A stretch of 64,000 nt of DNA from Deinococcus humi (lineage in GTDB: Bacteria > Deinococcota > Deinococci > Deinococcales > Deinococcaceae), in the NCBI RefSeq assembly GCF_014201875.1, contig NZ_JACHFL010000005.1:1-64000 (forward strand), given 5' to 3'. The notes under the pieces were generated by a model. The model did not search any database. It saw nothing but the letters and a program-made list of their open reading frames with translations, and was not told the DNA's origin. Position numbers and translations under genes: made by a program. Below are positions 34,589 to 45,144 of the stretch, in pieces. Positions within the stretch are counted from its first letter, which is position 1. Every line of letters begins with the position of its first letter.

Positions 34589-34616
34589 TCCCCCACTTCA
34601 TAGTGGGGGATTTTTC
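34589..34616 (+). terminator. Intrinsic terminator of tRNA-fMet
   Basis: A perfect 9-bp stem (34589-34597 with 34602-34610) with a 4-nt loop is followed by TTTTTC. It lies 9 nt after the CCA end. Confidence 0.9.
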
Positions 34617-34670
34617 TTGTGGAAGGCAAGCTGGAACTCCATTACCCTCCAGGCCGTACTGTGGAGCAAG

Positions 34671-35174
34671 ATGAGCCTTGCCTTTCTGATTTTTCTGGTC
34701 GCCTGGATCGTGGGGATGGTGGCGACCTTCGTTCCCGTCCTGCCCGCCACGCTGATCATTTTTCTGGGGGCGCTGGGCGCCACGCTGCTGGACGGCTTTC
34801 AGGTCTGGCCCGATCTGCCCTTCCTGCTGACTTTCGGGGCCATCACAGTGCTGATCGGCTTTGTGGACAATCTGGCCTCGGCGTGGGGCGCACGCCGCTA
34901 CGGCGGCAGCAAACAGGCGGTGTGGGGGGCATTGATCGGCGGTCTGGCAGGCCTGTTCATTCCCTTCGGCCTGCTTGTGGGGCCGCTGGCCGGGGCGCTG
35001 CTGGCCGAATTGCTTGTCGTCCGCAGAACGCTCCCCGACGCGCTGCGCTCGGCCTGGGGCACCTTGGTGGGTCTGCTGACCGGGCTGGCTGCCAAGCTCG
35101 TGCTGCACCTGCTGATGGGGATCTACGAGTTGTGGCGGCTGTGGGAACCGGCGCGGAGCGTGGCGGGGGGCTAG
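34671..35174 (+). CDS. DUF456 family membrane protein
   Basis: This 167-residue protein has four or five hydrophobic segments with the DUF456 pattern of [16 protein letters not shown], then [21 protein letters not shown] and [22 protein letters not shown]. It is an inner-membrane protein with no known role. ATG 34671 has GGAGCAAG just upstream, and TACTGT lies 8 nt before it, so either a ribosome site or a leaderless start could operate. A longer frame would start inside the tRNA terminator area. Confidence 0.82.
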   Translation: MSLAFLIFLVAWIVGMVATFVPVLPATLIIFLGALGATLLDGFQVWPDLPFLLTFGAITVLIGFVDNLASAWGARRYGGSKQAVWGALIGGLAGLFIPFGLLVGPLAGALLAELLVVRRTLPDALRSAWGTLVGLLTGLAAKLVLHLLMGIYELWRLWEPARSVAGG

Positions 35175-35198
35175 CCCCACCACCTGTGAGATCCTCGC

Positions 35199-35924
35199 TT
35201 ATCTGGCGAAAAGCAGCGGCGACACCCCGATCAACCCGATGACCAGCGCAGGCAACAGCGGCAGCAACGTGCCCATCACCGCCTGAACGGGGCGCTCAGT
35301 CAGGTGGCGAAAGGCGGCGTATACGAAGCCAAACTGCGCTAGCGTGCCCAGCAGCGTGACCATCACCAGCCCAAATCCGGCAGAGGTCTGGAAGGTCTGC
35401 GCCAGAGCAAGGCGCTCCAGCACACGCGGATCGCCGCCTGGGGGGAAGGCATCCACGGTGGCCCCTTTAGGGACGAAGGCGGCGGCGGGCGTCAGCAGCG
35501 TAACCACGATCACCAGCAGATACAGCGGCGGCAGCAACGCGAAGCTGGCCCCGTAGACCTCTGCCGCGCGGCCCTTGAAACCCGCGCCAACCCGCCCCAG
35601 GCCCCACATCAGCATGAAGACGAACACGCTGAGAAAGGTGGTGCCCAGCGTGTTGACCGCATAGGTGGCGAAATTGGGGGCTGCCGCCTCGCTGTGGGCC
35701 GCCGCAAACACGGCGGCGTGGCGCACCAGCAGGGTGTAGGCGAGGCCGCCCAGCAGACCGGCCACCACCGGCACCCACACATAGCGCCACCACACCAGAT
35801 CCAACTCCTGCAATTGCCCAACGAAACTGCGTGGGCTGGCCAGCAGCGTGACCGGTGTCGGAGGATCCGGAAATGGGGCCGGCGGGCTGAGCTTGCGGGC
35901 GGTGGACTTACGGGGTGAGGCCAT
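35199..35924 (-). CDS. Multi-pass membrane protein, Yip1-like
   Basis: This 241-residue protein has a Pro/Ser-rich N-terminus and five hydrophobic segments, with WWRYVWVPVVAGLLGGLAYTLL first. The layout and the FVGQLQELDLVW lead-in resemble Yip1-domain proteins of bacteria, whose function is not established. Starts at 35924 and 35936 are both possible; the shorter is listed. It converges with the DUF456 gene; 24 nt separate the stops. Confidence 0.68.
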   Translation of the reverse strand: MASPRKSTARKLSPPAPFPDPPTPVTLLASPRSFVGQLQELDLVWWRYVWVPVVAGLLGGLAYTLLVRHAAVFAAAHSEAAAPNFATYAVNTLGTTFLSVFVFMLMWGLGRVGAGFKGRAAEVYGASFALLPPLYLLVIVVTLLTPAAAFVPKGATVDAFPPGGDPRVLERLALAQTFQTSAGFGLVMVTLLGTLAQFGFVYAAFRHLTERPVQAVMGTLLPLLPALVIGLIGVSPLLFAR

Positions 35925-35969
35925 AGACCCCGCCATGCTAGCGGCTGCGGCGCGGGACAGACGGCAGGA

Positions 35970-36938
35970 TCAGAACAGCGCGCTTCTCAGATTGGTGACC
36001 CACAGCCCCACCTGCGGGAAGGTCAGGGCCACGGCCACGGCGCCGAACAGCACGATGACCACGTAGCTCAGGCTCAGCCACGGGCCAGGAGCGCAGCGCT
36101 CCTGCGGATCGGGTTTCGGGGTCAGCCACAGGTGCAGCACCACCATGACCACGGCGCCAAAGAGCAGTGCCCCCAGCGCCAGCGGAATTTTCAGGGCCGG
36201 GTTGCCCAGCAGTTCGGTGGCCTGCGCCGGATCGCCCAGGTTCTTGCCAGCAACAAATGCGCCCAGCCCCACCGCCAGCGTGTTGTTCAGCGCGTGGACG
36301 ATCACGCTGTTCCACAAGCTGCCGCTGTGCTGCACGAGGCGCGCCAGCACGTAGGCCAGCGGCAGGATCCCGGCGATACTGGCCGGAACGCCATGCGCCA
36401 CCGAGAACGCGAAGGTGGAGGTCAGCGCGGCCACGGTGAAGCCCGCCGCCCGCTCGTGGCCGCGCATCAGCAGGCCCCGGAAGGCCACTTCCTCGGCAAA
36501 GGGAATCAGGATTCCTGCCGCCAGCAGCAGCGCCCACAGGTCCGGTCCACTGCTCAGAAACTGCGGCACCGAATCCGCCGCCGACGGGAAAAAGGTGATG
36601 TAGGCCAGCACGAAGGCCCGCGAGGCCAGGAAGGCCAGCGCGAAGGCCGCCAGCGCCAGGCCCCACGACGGCGGCGTGCGCCAGCGCGTGTCTGCCAGGA
36701 GCGCCCGCACAGTGGACCGGAAGAACACGAAGGCCGCCAGCACCACGACAGCAAAAGAGGCTAGCAGCGTCACCCCCAGCGGCACCCGCTGCGCGATCAG
36801 CAGCGCCGAGACCACGTTCTGGATCACCAGCAGACTGAGTGCGGCGCGGTTGCCGTTCACCGCACGGATGCCGGCGGGCGGCTGCGTCTTGTGGGGCCAG
36901 GGCGGGGAGGCGGGGGTGTCGGTGTCCGGCGCGGTCAT
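35970..36938 (-). CDS. CPBP (CAAX/Rce1-like) intramembrane metalloprotease
   Basis: This 322-residue membrane protein has the Abi/CPBP motifs: [12 protein letters not shown] (motif 1 with two Glu), FAFSVAHGV (motif 2 His) and [13 protein letters not shown] (motif 3 His). Members cleave peptides in the membrane or confer bacteriocin self-immunity; the substrate here is unknown. TACCCT (plus-strand 36946-36951) ends 7 nt before the ATG, so the start is leaderless. The Yip1-like gene follows 45 nt downstream. Confidence 0.9.
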   Translation of the reverse strand: MTAPDTDTPASPPWPHKTQPPAGIRAVNGNRAALSLLVIQNVVSALLIAQRVPLGVTLLASFAVVVLAAFVFFRSTVRALLADTRWRTPPSWGLALAAFALAFLASRAFVLAYITFFPSAADSVPQFLSSGPDLWALLLAAGILIPFAEEVAFRGLLMRGHERAAGFTVAALTSTFAFSVAHGVPASIAGILPLAYVLARLVQHSGSLWNSVIVHALNNTLAVGLGAFVAGKNLGDPAQATELLGNPALKIPLALGALLFGAVVMVVLHLWLTPKPDPQERCAPGPWLSLSYVVIVLFGAVAVALTFPQVGLWVTNLRSALF

Positions 36939-37066
36939 GGTTCAGAGGGTACTGCGCGGCCCCCGGCCTGCGCCTCCGCTGAAAGACGGAGACTTTCTTG
37001 AGGCTTAGCCGTTGGGGGACCCTCCCCTGCTCTCCCCGGTTCCGCAGCGGGAGGAACGCCTTTCCC

Positions 37067-38080
37067 TCAGGCGGTCAGCACCTCGATGGCCTGCTCAAGC
37101 GCCCCATCCCCGGTCTGGTGATGCAGGACAAAGCGCACCGAATCTGGCCCCAGGGCACTGGCGAGTACACCCTGCTCGGCCCACTTCGCCACCTGCCCGG
37201 CAGCGTTGGGCAGCGTGACGTAGATGATGTTGGTCTGCACGGCGGCCAGATTCACGTCAAAACCTGCCTTGACTAGCGCCTCGGCCAGTTCGCGGGTCCG
37301 GCGGTGGTCTTCCTTCAACCGGGTCGGGCCATCCCGCAGGGCCACCAGCGCGGCTGCCGCCAGGATTCCAGCCTGACGCATCCCGCCGCCCAGCATCTTG
37401 CGGTAACGGTGGGCCTGTTTCATGGCCTCGGCGCTGCCCACCAGCACGCTGCCCACCGGTGCACCCAGCCCCTTGCTCAAGCACACGCTGACGGTGTGGA
37501 AGTGCCGCGTGATCTCGGAGAGCGGTACGTCCAATGCCGCCGCCGCGTTGAAGACCCGCGCTCCGTCCAGATGCAAGGGCAGCCCCTCGGCATCGGCCAC
37601 GGCGCGGATCTCCCTGATGGTATCGATGGGAATGATGGTGCCGCCCGCCTTGTTGTGGGTGTTCTCCAGGCTGATCAGTCCGGTGGGTGACTGGTGGACG
37701 CTGTGGCGCACGGCCAGCCGCACGGCCTCGGGTGCGGGCACCCCCAGCGGCGCGGGCACGAAGCGCGGCACGACACCGGAGAACGCCGCCATCATGCCCA
37801 GTTCCCACTCGTAGATATGGCTGCCCTCGGCGCAGACAACTTCCTCGCCCCGGCGGGTGTGCACGGCAATCGCCACCTGATTTGTCATGCTGCCGGACGG
37901 CATGAACAGGCCCGCCTCAAAACCGGTCAGGCGGGCAACCTCAGCTTGCAGTTCGTTGACGGTCGGGTCTTCGCCGTACACGTCGTCGCCTACCGCTGCC
38001 GACGCCATCGCGGCGCGCATTTCGGGAGTGGGCGTGGTAACGGTGTCGGAGCGCAGGTCGGCAATCACAGGAGGAGCCAT
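37067..38080 (-). CDS. ltaE: Low-specificity L-threonine aldolase
   Basis: This PLP enzyme splits L-threonine and allo-threonine to glycine and acetaldehyde. The 337-residue protein begins with [20 protein letters not shown] and has the PLP Lys in [16 protein letters not shown], plus [15 protein letters not shown] for the cofactor Asp. ATG 38080 is preferred to ATG 38089 because TAGCAT (plus-strand 38088-38093) ends 7 nt before it and contains the other ATG. Confidence 0.95.
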   Translation of the reverse strand: MAPPVIADLRSDTVTTPTPEMRAAMASAAVGDDVYGEDPTVNELQAEVARLTGFEAGLFMPSGSMTNQVAIAVHTRRGEEVVCAEGSHIYEWELGMMAAFSGVVPRFVPAPLGVPAPEAVRLAVRHSVHQSPTGLISLENTHNKAGGTIIPIDTIREIRAVADAEGLPLHLDGARVFNAAAALDVPLSEITRHFHTVSVCLSKGLGAPVGSVLVGSAEAMKQAHRYRKMLGGGMRQAGILAAAALVALRDGPTRLKEDHRRTRELAEALVKAGFDVNLAAVQTNIIYVTLPNAAGQVAKWAEQGVLASALGPDSVRFVLHHQTGDGALEQAIEVLTA

Positions 38081-38107
38081 GCCCACCATGCTAGCAACGC
38101 GTGATGC

Positions 38108-39121
38108 TCAGCGACGCATCAATCGCATCAGGACGGGACGCAGACGGATGACCCATAAAGGCGCGCCCAGAATATCGGTAGCAAACGGTTCGCCCCACTC
38201 GGCGCAATCGCGCAGAATTTCAAGCTGTGGCCCGGCAGGAGCGAAGTTTTCAAGGCGTCCAATCGCGTGGAGGGCACGGATATGATCGTCGTCTGGTTCC
38301 AGCGCCAGCGCCTCGTTCAGCAGGCGGCGTTTGGCGAATGGCCCCACCCAGTTGGCCAGCCCACTCAATGCACCGGCCTCTCGGCTCAGGGCCAACGACT
38401 GCCGGAAGGCTTTTTTCGCGCCTGCATGGTCATTAGCAAAATGGCCGAGATGATGTCCAAGTTGGCACAGGCGCTGAGCTTCCAATCTGGCGCGTTCCTG
38501 CTCCGGGAGCGATTCATGCTCGGGACGTTTGACAAACGCCGCCTGAGCTTCATGGCTACCGCCCCATTCAGTCCTTAAATTGCTCAGCATGGTTCGGCGC
38601 AGTTGCATTGAGCCTGGAGCGGCTTTCAGCCCTGCAAGGTAAGCGTCCCAGCCCTGTTCTCCCTGCTGCATCTGCAAGCAAATCAGGCCGCAGTAGGCCA
38701 GCGTCGCCTGCGCGTCAAGTTCCACAGCTTCCACAAAGTAGGACCACGCTTCTGCCATGACCTCGGCCAGTTCCTGCCGGTTTTCTTCGGGAATGTCTTT
38801 TGCCAGACGCATGGTCCGTAGCTGCCAACCGTGGGCGAACAGGTGCGACGCCAGTGACACCCGAGCTGGGTACGACTGGGGATAGGCGTTGACCCAGGCC
38901 CGAAACGGCTTCGTGAACTCGGGGCGGTAGGACTCAGCCAGAGTGTAGGCCCGGCGCAGCTCTTTTTCAGACAACTGCTGCACTGAAAAGGCATGGTGTA
39001 GACCACCGTAATGCGTTTCCAGTGCCTCAAAGTTCCTGTCAGACAGCAAGTCGCGCAGGGCTTCACGGGAAAGGCGAGCAGGCGTAGATGTCGTGGCCGG
39101 AAGCGACGCGAGGACGGTCAT
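38108..39121 (-). CDS. Helical-repeat protein, DUF4034-like
   Basis: This 337-residue protein resembles DUF4034 proteins by the opening [20 protein letters not shown] and by Ala/Leu-rich helical repeats with TPR-like spacing, for example [21 protein letters not shown]. No signal peptide or catalytic motif is seen. Codon use has more A/T than neighbours in places (AAGAC, TCTT), which could mean more recent acquisition. TAGGCT lies 9 nt before the ATG. The family match is from memory, so the label is tentative. Confidence 0.65.
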   Translation of the reverse strand: MTVLASLPATTSTPARLSREALRDLLSDRNFEALETHYGGLHHAFSVQQLSEKELRRAYTLAESYRPEFTKPFRAWVNAYPQSYPARVSLASHLFAHGWQLRTMRLAKDIPEENRQELAEVMAEAWSYFVEAVELDAQATLAYCGLICLQMQQGEQGWDAYLAGLKAAPGSMQLRRTMLSNLRTEWGGSHEAQAAFVKRPEHESLPEQERARLEAQRLCQLGHHLGHFANDHAGAKKAFRQSLALSREAGALSGLANWVGPFAKRRLLNEALALEPDDDHIRALHAIGRLENFAPAGPQLEILRDCAEWGEPFATDILGAPLWVIRLRPVLMRLMRR

Positions 39122-39174
39122 CAGGCCAGCAGCCTAGTCCGGCGTTTCTTGCCAGAATCTCTCAGCGGGCAAGG

Positions 39175-40563
39175 TCAGTCCCGCACGTACACTTTCATCT
39201 GCTTGATGCCGCCGCCGCTATAGTTCGCCGGATTGAAATCGTCCCACGGCACCCAGCGCACCGTCACGCTGTCATGCTCCACGTCGCCGTCGGTCAGACC
39301 AAGTTTGAGTGGTTTCTTGCTGCCATTGGGCAGGGTGGCGGTCACAGTCAGGATGTACTTTCCAAGCGGCAGATCATTGAAATTGGTACTGTGGTACGGC
39401 CAGTCCTGACCCAGTGTGGTGCGGCCACCCCCGTTGGGATCGGAATAGGGATAGCCGCCGGGAGGGGCGAGCGGCGCGGCTTTAAAGGTGTACACGATGG
39501 GTTTTCCTGTGCTGCCGTCCACCAGTTTGCCCTGCGGGATAAAGGTCACGGTGATGACGCTGCCACCCGGAGCGGCTCCGGGCGTGACGGCGCTATACCT
39601 CGAGTCGCAGTATGCGCTCGCGGGCAGGCCGCAGTAACTGAAATCCACACTTGAGCCGTAGAAATCCGTGTCCCTGCTGGCCCCGGCCCCGCTGCCCGCC
39701 CGTAGGCCCGACAGCTTCCAGCGGAAATTGAGGTTGCCGCCCTCGCTGGAGTCCACATTGGTGTTGGGGTTCCCACTGGCCGGATCCATGAAAAACGAGA
39801 AGGTCTGGCCCTCGAAGGTGGTCGTGTAAGAGGCCTTGGCCTGATAGCGTCCGTCTGGCACGCGCAGGCTGTAGGTGCCGTCGGCCTTGGTCTCGGTCTC
39901 AAAGCTGGTTTTCTGGCCCTGCGTGAAGGTGGTGCCGTTGATGAATACCCGCGCCCCTGCCAGCGGACGGCCCTGTGTGTCCAGCACCAGTCCGGTGACG
40001 TAGCCGGGCTTGATGGCCGGGACTTTAGCGGTGCTGGCCGGGGCGGCAGGCTTCGCCGGGGCTGGTGCAGGGGTGGGCCGGGGCACGCTGGCTGCAGGAG
40101 CGGTGGGTTGCAGAGCGGGCGCAGGTTTGGCCGGAGCCGTGCCCGTCACAGGCTTGAGCACGCACCACGCCAGCACGGCATTGCCTTGAGCCTCCACCCA
40201 GAGGCCAGCCAATGACTGCTGGGGACCGCTCAGCGCGAAGACCGACGCCCGGCCATCAGCCTCATCGTTGCGGTCCAGCAGGCGGTAGGTGTAACCCAGC
40301 GACTTGACTCCACTGTTGAAGGTCTCTTCCAGATCGTCATCGGGCTGCGTCCAGACTACGTACTCGCTCTTTGTGCAACTGCTTCCGGCCGCGCTGGCCG
40401 CGTCGCGCAGGGCCGAGGCCAGATCCGCGACGGCGGCGCGGTCCGTCACAATCACCGCGCCCTCGTTGAATGTGGCGGGAACCAGGGTGCTGCCAGGGCC
40501 AGCAGCCAGCGCCGGAAACGCACCACAGAGGAGAAGCGACAGCAGGCGGACGGTTCCTTTCAT
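39175..40563 (-). CDS. Exported protein with carboxypeptidase-regulatory-like domain
   Basis: The 462-residue protein has a signal peptide (MKGTVRLLSLLLCGAFPALA). An N-terminal domain of about 125 residues holds two Cys (CTKSEYVVW and AWCVLKP) that could be bridged. A Pro/Ala-rich linker follows, then a regulatory-like beta sandwich (VTGLVLDTQGRPLAGARVFINGT) and a Ser/Gly-rich C-terminal beta region. It is probably a secreted or surface protein; no catalytic residues are visible. GAGG 6 nt before ATG sets the start. The left arm of a 29-bp inverted repeat lies 12 nt upstream of the ATG. Confidence 0.78.
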   Translation of the reverse strand: MKGTVRLLSLLLCGAFPALAAGPGSTLVPATFNEGAVIVTDRAAVADLASALRDAASAAGSSCTKSEYVVWTQPDDDLEETFNSGVKSLGYTYRLLDRNDEADGRASVFALSGPQQSLAGLWVEAQGNAVLAWCVLKPVTGTAPAKPAPALQPTAPAASVPRPTPAPAPAKPAAPASTAKVPAIKPGYVTGLVLDTQGRPLAGARVFINGTTFTQGQKTSFETETKADGTYSLRVPDGRYQAKASYTTTFEGQTFSFFMDPASGNPNTNVDSSEGGNLNFRWKLSGLRAGSGAGASRDTDFYGSSVDFSYCGLPASAYCDSRYSAVTPGAAPGGSVITVTFIPQGKLVDGSTGKPIVYTFKAAPLAPPGGYPYSDPNGGGRTTLGQDWPYHSTNFNDLPLGKYILTVTATLPNGSKKPLKLGLTDGDVEHDSVTVRWVPWDDFNPANYSGGGIKQMKVYVRD

Positions 40564-40574
40564 ACGGCACCTCA

Positions 40575-40740
40575 GAAGTGGCGGCTGGGTAAGGCCTGGG
40601 CCGTTCAGGCCAAGGAAACTTTGGGCTGAAGCTCAGGTGGGAAGAATCGCCATGCTAAGACGGGAAGGAGCGAATTGTCAGCCCCCACCCCCAGTGTCCT
40701 TCGGGCCATCTCGGCCCAGGCCTTACCCAGCCGCCACTTC
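40575..40740. repeat. 29-bp perfect inverted repeat with a 108-nt centre
   Basis: The sequence at 40575-40603 is the exact reverse complement of 40712-40740. The right arm covers the last five codons and stop of the EF-G-like gene. The left arm lies just upstream of the ribosome site of the next gene. The element is 166 bp long. No target duplication is visible at its ends. Confidence 0.9.
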
Positions 40741-42738
40741 CGCCCTTCTCTCCTCGATAATCTTCTTCGCCAGATGATCCGGCACGTCCTGGTAGCCGTG
40801 CGGCTTGATGCTGAAAGCACCCCGGTCTCCGGTCAGCGAACGCAGATCGGCGCTGTAGTTCTGCAACTCGGCCTGTGGCACCACAGCGCTGATGGTGATG
40901 ACGGTGCCACCCGTGTCCATGCCCTGTACGCGTGCGCGGCGGGTTTGCAAATCGCTGATCAGGTCACCCGTGAACGAGGCGGGCGCGCGAACCTTGAGCA
41001 GGACGGCAGGCTCTAGCAGGCCGGGCCGGGCGTTTTCCAGCGCGTTCCTGAGGGCTAGGCTGCCCGCCATGCGAAAGGCGATGTCTGAGCTGTCCACATC
41101 GTGATAACTTCCGTCCAGCACGGTCACGTGTACGTCCTGCAAGGGGTATCCCGCCAGACTGCCCTTCTGCATGGCGTCCTGAATGCCCTTCTCGATACTG
41201 GGCAGGTACTTGCCGGGAATCGCGCCGCCCACCACGGCACTCTTGAAGCTGAAACCCTCGCCGGGTTCGATCCGCACCGTGCAGTCGCCGTACTGCCCGT
41301 GACCCCCGCTCTGTTTCTTGTGCTTGCCCTGCGCCTGTGCGGCGGCATGAATGGTCTCGCGGTACGGAATCTGCGGCGTGGTGGTGCTCACGTTCACCCC
41401 CTGCGCGGCCAGCTTCTCGGCGGCAATGGTCAGGTGCATGTCGCCCATGCCGCTCAGCAGTTGCTCGCCGGTCTGCGCGTCACGCTGGAAGTGCAGCGTG
41501 GGGTCTTCCTCCATCAGGCGGGTCAATGCCGCACCCAGCTTGTCCTCGTCCTGCCGGGTGGCCGGGTGCAGGGCCACCGTGTGCGCCGGGTCGGGCAGCC
41601 ACAGGGGGTCGTACTGGATGGGATGGGCGGGATCGGCCAGCGTGTCGCCGGCGCGCAGATCGGTCAGTTTGGTCAGGACGCCGATCATCCCGGCCCTCAG
41701 CTCCGGCACCTCGGTCAACTCCTTGCCGTTGATCAGATACAGGTGGGCGGGCCTGACCTCCAGGCCGTCGCGCGAGGTGTTCACCACCGTGTCGCCGGGC
41801 CGCAGGGTGCCGCTGTATACCCGGATGTACGCCAGCTTGCCCACAAAAGGATCAATGCTCACCCGCCATACGCGCGCGCTGAACGGGGCATCGGGCGTCG
41901 GCTCGCGGTTCTGGCCATCCTGACCAGTGGTGGGACCGCGTTCGCGAGCGCTTCGGAGACCCGTGACCAGCAGATCCAGCAGTTGCGCCAGTCCCACGCC
42001 CGTCGTGGCGCTGACGGGAATCACCGGGTACAGCGTCCCTGCGTGCACGGCCCGCAGGAAGGCAGCGTGCAGGTCATCCGGACCGATCTGCTCGCCCTCC
42101 AGGTAGCGTTCCATCAGGGCATCGTCGGATTCGATGATGGCGTCGGTCAGGCTCTCCCGCGCCTCCCTGAGCACTGAGCGCATGTCGGACGGGACCTCAC
42201 CACCGCCGCCCACCTCTCCGGTCAGGACGTTCACCACATCCCGGAACTCCGGTCCCTCGCCGACGGGCAAGTACAGCGGCGCGACGTTGCCCGGCAGGCT
42301 GGAGCGCAGGTCGGCCAGCACGGCAGAAAAGTTGGCCCGTTCGCGGTCCATCTTGTTGATGGCGATCAGACGCGGCATGTTGAAACGGTCGGCGGTGGCC
42401 CACACGCGCTCGGTGCCCACCTCAACGCCGCTCACGCCGCTGACCACCATCAGGGCGGCGTCGGCGGCGCGGATGGCCCCGCGAATCTCGCGCACAAAAT
42501 CGGCGTAACCGGGGGTGTCCAGCACCGTGATGTCTGTGCCGTTGTGGTTCAGGCGCACGACGCCGGTGGTGATGGAAAAGCCGTGCGCCTTCTCGGCGTC
42601 GGTGTGATCGCTGTGGGTGGTGCCGTCCTCCACCCGACCAGGACGTGAAATGGCCCCGCTGTGGTGCAGCAGGGCTTCGCAGAGCGTGGTTTTCCCAGCG
42701 CCGCTGTGCGCGGCGAGACTCACAATACGAACGGGCAT
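40723..42738 (-). CDS. EF-G-like translation GTPase (EF-G2 type)
   Basis: This 671-residue GTPase has the EF-G domain order. G1 is AHSGAGKTT (9-17), G3 is DTPGYADF, G4 is NKMD, and domains II-V follow with [16 protein letters not shown] and [12 protein letters not shown] near the end. It is shorter and more divergent than canonical EF-G, like the second EF-G copies of Thermus and Mycobacterium whose role is unclear. No fus-str operon surrounds it. Its last codons form one arm of a 29-bp inverted repeat. No strong ribosome site or TANNNT box was found at the start. Confidence 0.9.
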   Translation of the reverse strand: MPVRIVSLAAHSGAGKTTLCEALLHHSGAISRPGRVEDGTTHSDHTDAEKAHGFSITTGVVRLNHNGTDITVLDTPGYADFVREIRGAIRAADAALMVVSGVSGVEVGTERVWATADRFNMPRLIAINKMDRERANFSAVLADLRSSLPGNVAPLYLPVGEGPEFRDVVNVLTGEVGGGGEVPSDMRSVLREARESLTDAIIESDDALMERYLEGEQIGPDDLHAAFLRAVHAGTLYPVIPVSATTGVGLAQLLDLLVTGLRSARERGPTTGQDGQNREPTPDAPFSARVWRVSIDPFVGKLAYIRVYSGTLRPGDTVVNTSRDGLEVRPAHLYLINGKELTEVPELRAGMIGVLTKLTDLRAGDTLADPAHPIQYDPLWLPDPAHTVALHPATRQDEDKLGAALTRLMEEDPTLHFQRDAQTGEQLLSGMGDMHLTIAAEKLAAQGVNVSTTTPQIPYRETIHAAAQAQGKHKKQSGGHGQYGDCTVRIEPGEGFSFKSAVVGGAIPGKYLPSIEKGIQDAMQKGSLAGYPLQDVHVTVLDGSYHDVDSSDIAFRMAGSLALRNALENARPGLLEPAVLLKVRAPASFTGDLISDLQTRRARVQGMDTGGTVITISAVVPQAELQNYSADLRSLTGDRGAFSIKPHGYQDVPDHLAKKIIEERRAEVAAG

Positions 42739-42919
42739 TCTTGAACCACCGATCCTTTTTAGTCAAAAAGAGTGGGCGGGGCGAACGGCCTCCGGCGCGG
42801 ACGGGATTTTGGTGGACGCAGTTTACACCCCATCCGGGGTGCGGGCACCAGACGGGGCCAAGGGCAACCCCTGGCCCTGGGGCGACCAGACCACTCCCGG
42901 AATCCAGCCCTCCCCGCGC
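42739..42919. other. Divergent intergenic region between the EF-G-like gene and the metG leader
   Basis: The left part should hold the promoter of the EF-G-like gene on the minus strand. No clear -35/-10 pair was found. The right part leads into the TAAACT box at 42920. Confidence 0.4.
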
Positions 42920-42925
42920 TAAACT
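42920..42925 (+). promoter_or_regulatory. -10 box TAAACT of the metG leader transcript
   Basis: TAAACT ends 6 nt before ATG 42932, matching the leaderless spacing used by many genes here. The metG mRNA would start at the leader peptide AUG, about 200 nt before metG. Confidence 0.55.
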
Positions 42926-42931
42926 CCCCGC

Positions 42932-42985
42932 ATGACCATCACTTCCTGCCAGACCGTGATGATGCGAATGCCCCTGCTGCCCTGA
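42932..42985 (+). CDS. Methionine-rich leader peptide (17 aa) upstream of metG
   Basis: This ORF encodes [17 protein letters not shown] and stops at TGA. Codons 10, 11 and 13 are Met, a cluster that would slow ribosomes if charged Met-tRNA were scarce. The next gene is methionyl-tRNA synthetase. A TAAACT box 6 nt before ATG supports leaderless translation. The stop codon lies in the 5' arm of a 7-bp hairpin (42979-42985 with 42991-42997), and a terminator-like structure follows at 43001-43051. The ORF and Met cluster are read directly; an attenuation role is inference, and the folding logic is less clear than for the DAHP synthase leader. Confidence 0.6.
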   Translation: MTITSCQTVMMRMPLLP

Positions 42986-43000
42986 GCGCTTCAGGGCTGG

Positions 43001-43051
43001 AAGTGAGGTGCGATTTCTCCAGGCTGGAGGACACACCACGCGCCACTTTTT
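43001..43051 (+). terminator. Terminator-like structure in the metG leader
   Basis: AAGTG (43001-43005) pairs with CACTT (43044-43048) and GTGCG (43008-43012) with CGCGC (43039-43043, one G-T pair). An inner hairpin lies at 43017-43029. TTTTT (43047-43051) closes it. Positions 42999-43005 can instead pair with CACTTCC (42940-42946) inside the leader ORF. It is a bulged, imperfect stem, so termination is uncertain. Confidence 0.4.
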
Positions 43052-43134
43052 CCGTATCCTGTCACGGTTGTCCGCCCCGCCTCTCATCAGGGCGCCGTGC
43101 TTTTCAAGTGCCGGGCGGAAAGGAAGGGAACACC

Positions 43135-45144
43135 ATGACCGACAGCAGCAACGAATTTATCCTCACCACCGCCATCGACTATGCCAACGGCGAGCCGCAT
43201 ATCGGCCACGTCTACGAAAAGATCCTGGGCGACGCCATCGCCCGGTATCAGCGGCTGGCCGGACGAGACGTGACCTTCGTGATGGGCACCGATGAGCACG
43301 GCGAAAAGATCAGCAAGGCCGCCGCCAAGGCCGGGGTCACGCCGCAGGAACTGGTGGACGACCTGAGTGACCGCGCCTTCCGGGGACTGTGGGACAGGCT
43401 GGAGATCAGCTACGACGCCTTCATCCGCACCACGGCCCAGCGCCACAAGAAGTTCGTGCAGGACGTATTACAGCGCGTGTACGACGCGGGCGACATCTAT
43501 TTTGCCGAGTACGAGGGCCTGTATTCGGTGGGCGCGGAACGCTACGTGACCGAAAAGGAACTCGTGGAGGGCACGGACGGCGTGCGCCGCTACCCCGGTG
43601 ACCGCGACGCCCCCGAACTGCGCCGCGAGGCCAACTATTTCTTCAGAATGGAGAAATACCAGGACTGGCTGCTGGACACCCTCAAGGCCAATCCCGGGCT
43701 GATTCAGCCTGCCGGATACCGCAACGAGGTGCTGGAAATGCTGTCCGAGCCGATTGGTCCTCTCAGCATCAGCCGCCCGAAAAGCCGCGTGCCATGGGGC
43801 ATCGAGCTGCCGTGGGACGCCGACCACGTCACGTACGTGTGGTTCGACGCGCTGCTGTCGTACCTGACCCCCTTCGTGGCGAGCGGGCGCGACGCCGCGA
43901 CGGTCAGCGGGCTGGCCTGGCACGTGATCGGCAAGGACATCCTCAAGCCCCATGCGGTGTTCTGGCCCACCATGCTGAAAGCGGCGGGGCTGCCCCTGTA
44001 CCGCAAACTGGTGGTGCACAGTCACATCCTGGCTGAGGACGGGCGCAAGATGGGCAAATCGCTGGGCAACGCCATCGACCCGCAACAACTGGTCAGCGAC
44101 TTCCCGGTGGACGCCATTCGCTACACGCTGCTGCGGGAGGCTTCCCTCGGCGCGGACAGTCCCTACGGTGAGGGCATTCTGGTGTCGCGCCTGAACAGCG
44201 ATCTGGCCAACGATCTGGGCAACCTGCTGTCCCGCACGGTCAGCATGATCCACAAGTACAGGGGCGGCGTTCTGCCTGCCGCGCACGAGCCGAACGAGCG
44301 CGAACGCGAGATCGAGGCGGCGGCCCTCGCCCTGCCCGGACAGATCCTGGGCCTGGTGGATGACCTCAAGATCAACATGGCGATTGAGGCGGCCATGAAT
44401 TTCGTGCGCGACCTGAACCGCTACCTCGCCGAGAGTGCGCCGTGGAATCTGGCGAAGTCCGAGGAAACGGCCCGCCGCCTGGACACCGTGCTGTATACCG
44501 CCGCCGAGGGGCTGCGCGTGGCCTCGGTGTGCCTGGAAGCGGTGATTCCCAGCAAGGCCCGCGAACTGCGCTCTCAGCTGGGGCTGGGCACCCAGACCTA
44601 CGCCCTGGCCGGGGCCTGGGGCCTGACACCGGCGGGAACCCGCGTGCCGGGCGGGCCGATCCTCTTCCCGAAACCGGAAGTGTCCAAGCCAGAACAGGAA
44701 GAGGGCAGGGAAAAGCCGGACAGGCCTCAGAAGACCGTTCAGAAGGAGAAGAAAGTCGTGACCCAGGTTGCCCAGCCCACCGCCCCCGTCGCCAGCGAGA
44801 CGCCCGCTGAAACCGAGGCCCTGATTTCCATCGAGGACTTCGCGCGCATCGACCTGCGTGTGGCCGAGGTCATCGCCTGCGAGGCGGTGGCGAAGGCTGA
44901 CAAGTTGCTCAAGCTGACCGTCAGGCTGGGTGAGGAGACGCGCACGGTGGTCAGCGGCATCCGCAAATGGTACGAACCCGAAGCACTGGTGGGGCGCAAG
45001 GTGATTCTGGTGGCGAACCTGAAGCCGGCCAAGCTGCGCGGCATCGAGTCTCAGGGCATGATTCTGGCTGCTGAGGACGACGCCGGCAACCTGGATCTGG
45101 TGGGCCTCACGCTGGATCTGCCCAGCGGAACGAAGGTGCGCTAG
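43135..45144 (+). CDS. metG: Methionyl-tRNA synthetase with C-terminal tRNA-binding domain
   Basis: It charges tRNA-Met and is essential for translation. The 669-residue class I enzyme has PHIGH at residues 21-25 and KMGKS (a KMSKS variant) at 305-309. No CxxC zinc knuckle is visible in the CP insert. After a Lys/Pro/Gln-rich linker, a C-terminal Trbp111/EMAP-like domain ([21 protein letters not shown] through [18 protein letters not shown]) aids tRNA binding. AAGGAAGG 7 nt before ATG sets the start. A Met-rich leader peptide and hairpins lie in the 200 nt upstream, suggesting methionine-dependent control. Confidence 0.97.
   Translation: MTDSSNEFILTTAIDYANGEPHIGHVYEKILGDAIARYQRLAGRDVTFVMGTDEHGEKISKAAAKAGVTPQELVDDLSDRAFRGLWDRLEISYDAFIRTTAQRHKKFVQDVLQRVYDAGDIYFAEYEGLYSVGAERYVTEKELVEGTDGVRRYPGDRDAPELRREANYFFRMEKYQDWLLDTLKANPGLIQPAGYRNEVLEMLSEPIGPLSISRPKSRVPWGIELPWDADHVTYVWFDALLSYLTPFVASGRDAATVSGLAWHVIGKDILKPHAVFWPTMLKAAGLPLYRKLVVHSHILAEDGRKMGKSLGNAIDPQQLVSDFPVDAIRYTLLREASLGADSPYGEGILVSRLNSDLANDLGNLLSRTVSMIHKYRGGVLPAAHEPNEREREIEAAALALPGQILGLVDDLKINMAIEAAMNFVRDLNRYLAESAPWNLAKSEETARRLDTVLYTAAEGLRVASVCLEAVIPSKARELRSQLGLGTQTYALAGAWGLTPAGTRVPGGPILFPKPEVSKPEQEEGREKPDRPQKTVQKEKKVVTQVAQPTAPVASETPAETEALISIEDFARIDLRVAEVIACEAVAKADKLLKLTVRLGEETRTVVSGIRKWYEPEALVGRKVILVANLKPAKLRGIESQGMILAAEDDAGNLDLVGLTLDLPSGTKVR

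Noticed and set aside
42739..43134. T-box riboswitch before metG
   Set aside because: No T-box sequence or specifier loop was found. A Met-rich leader peptide fits better.
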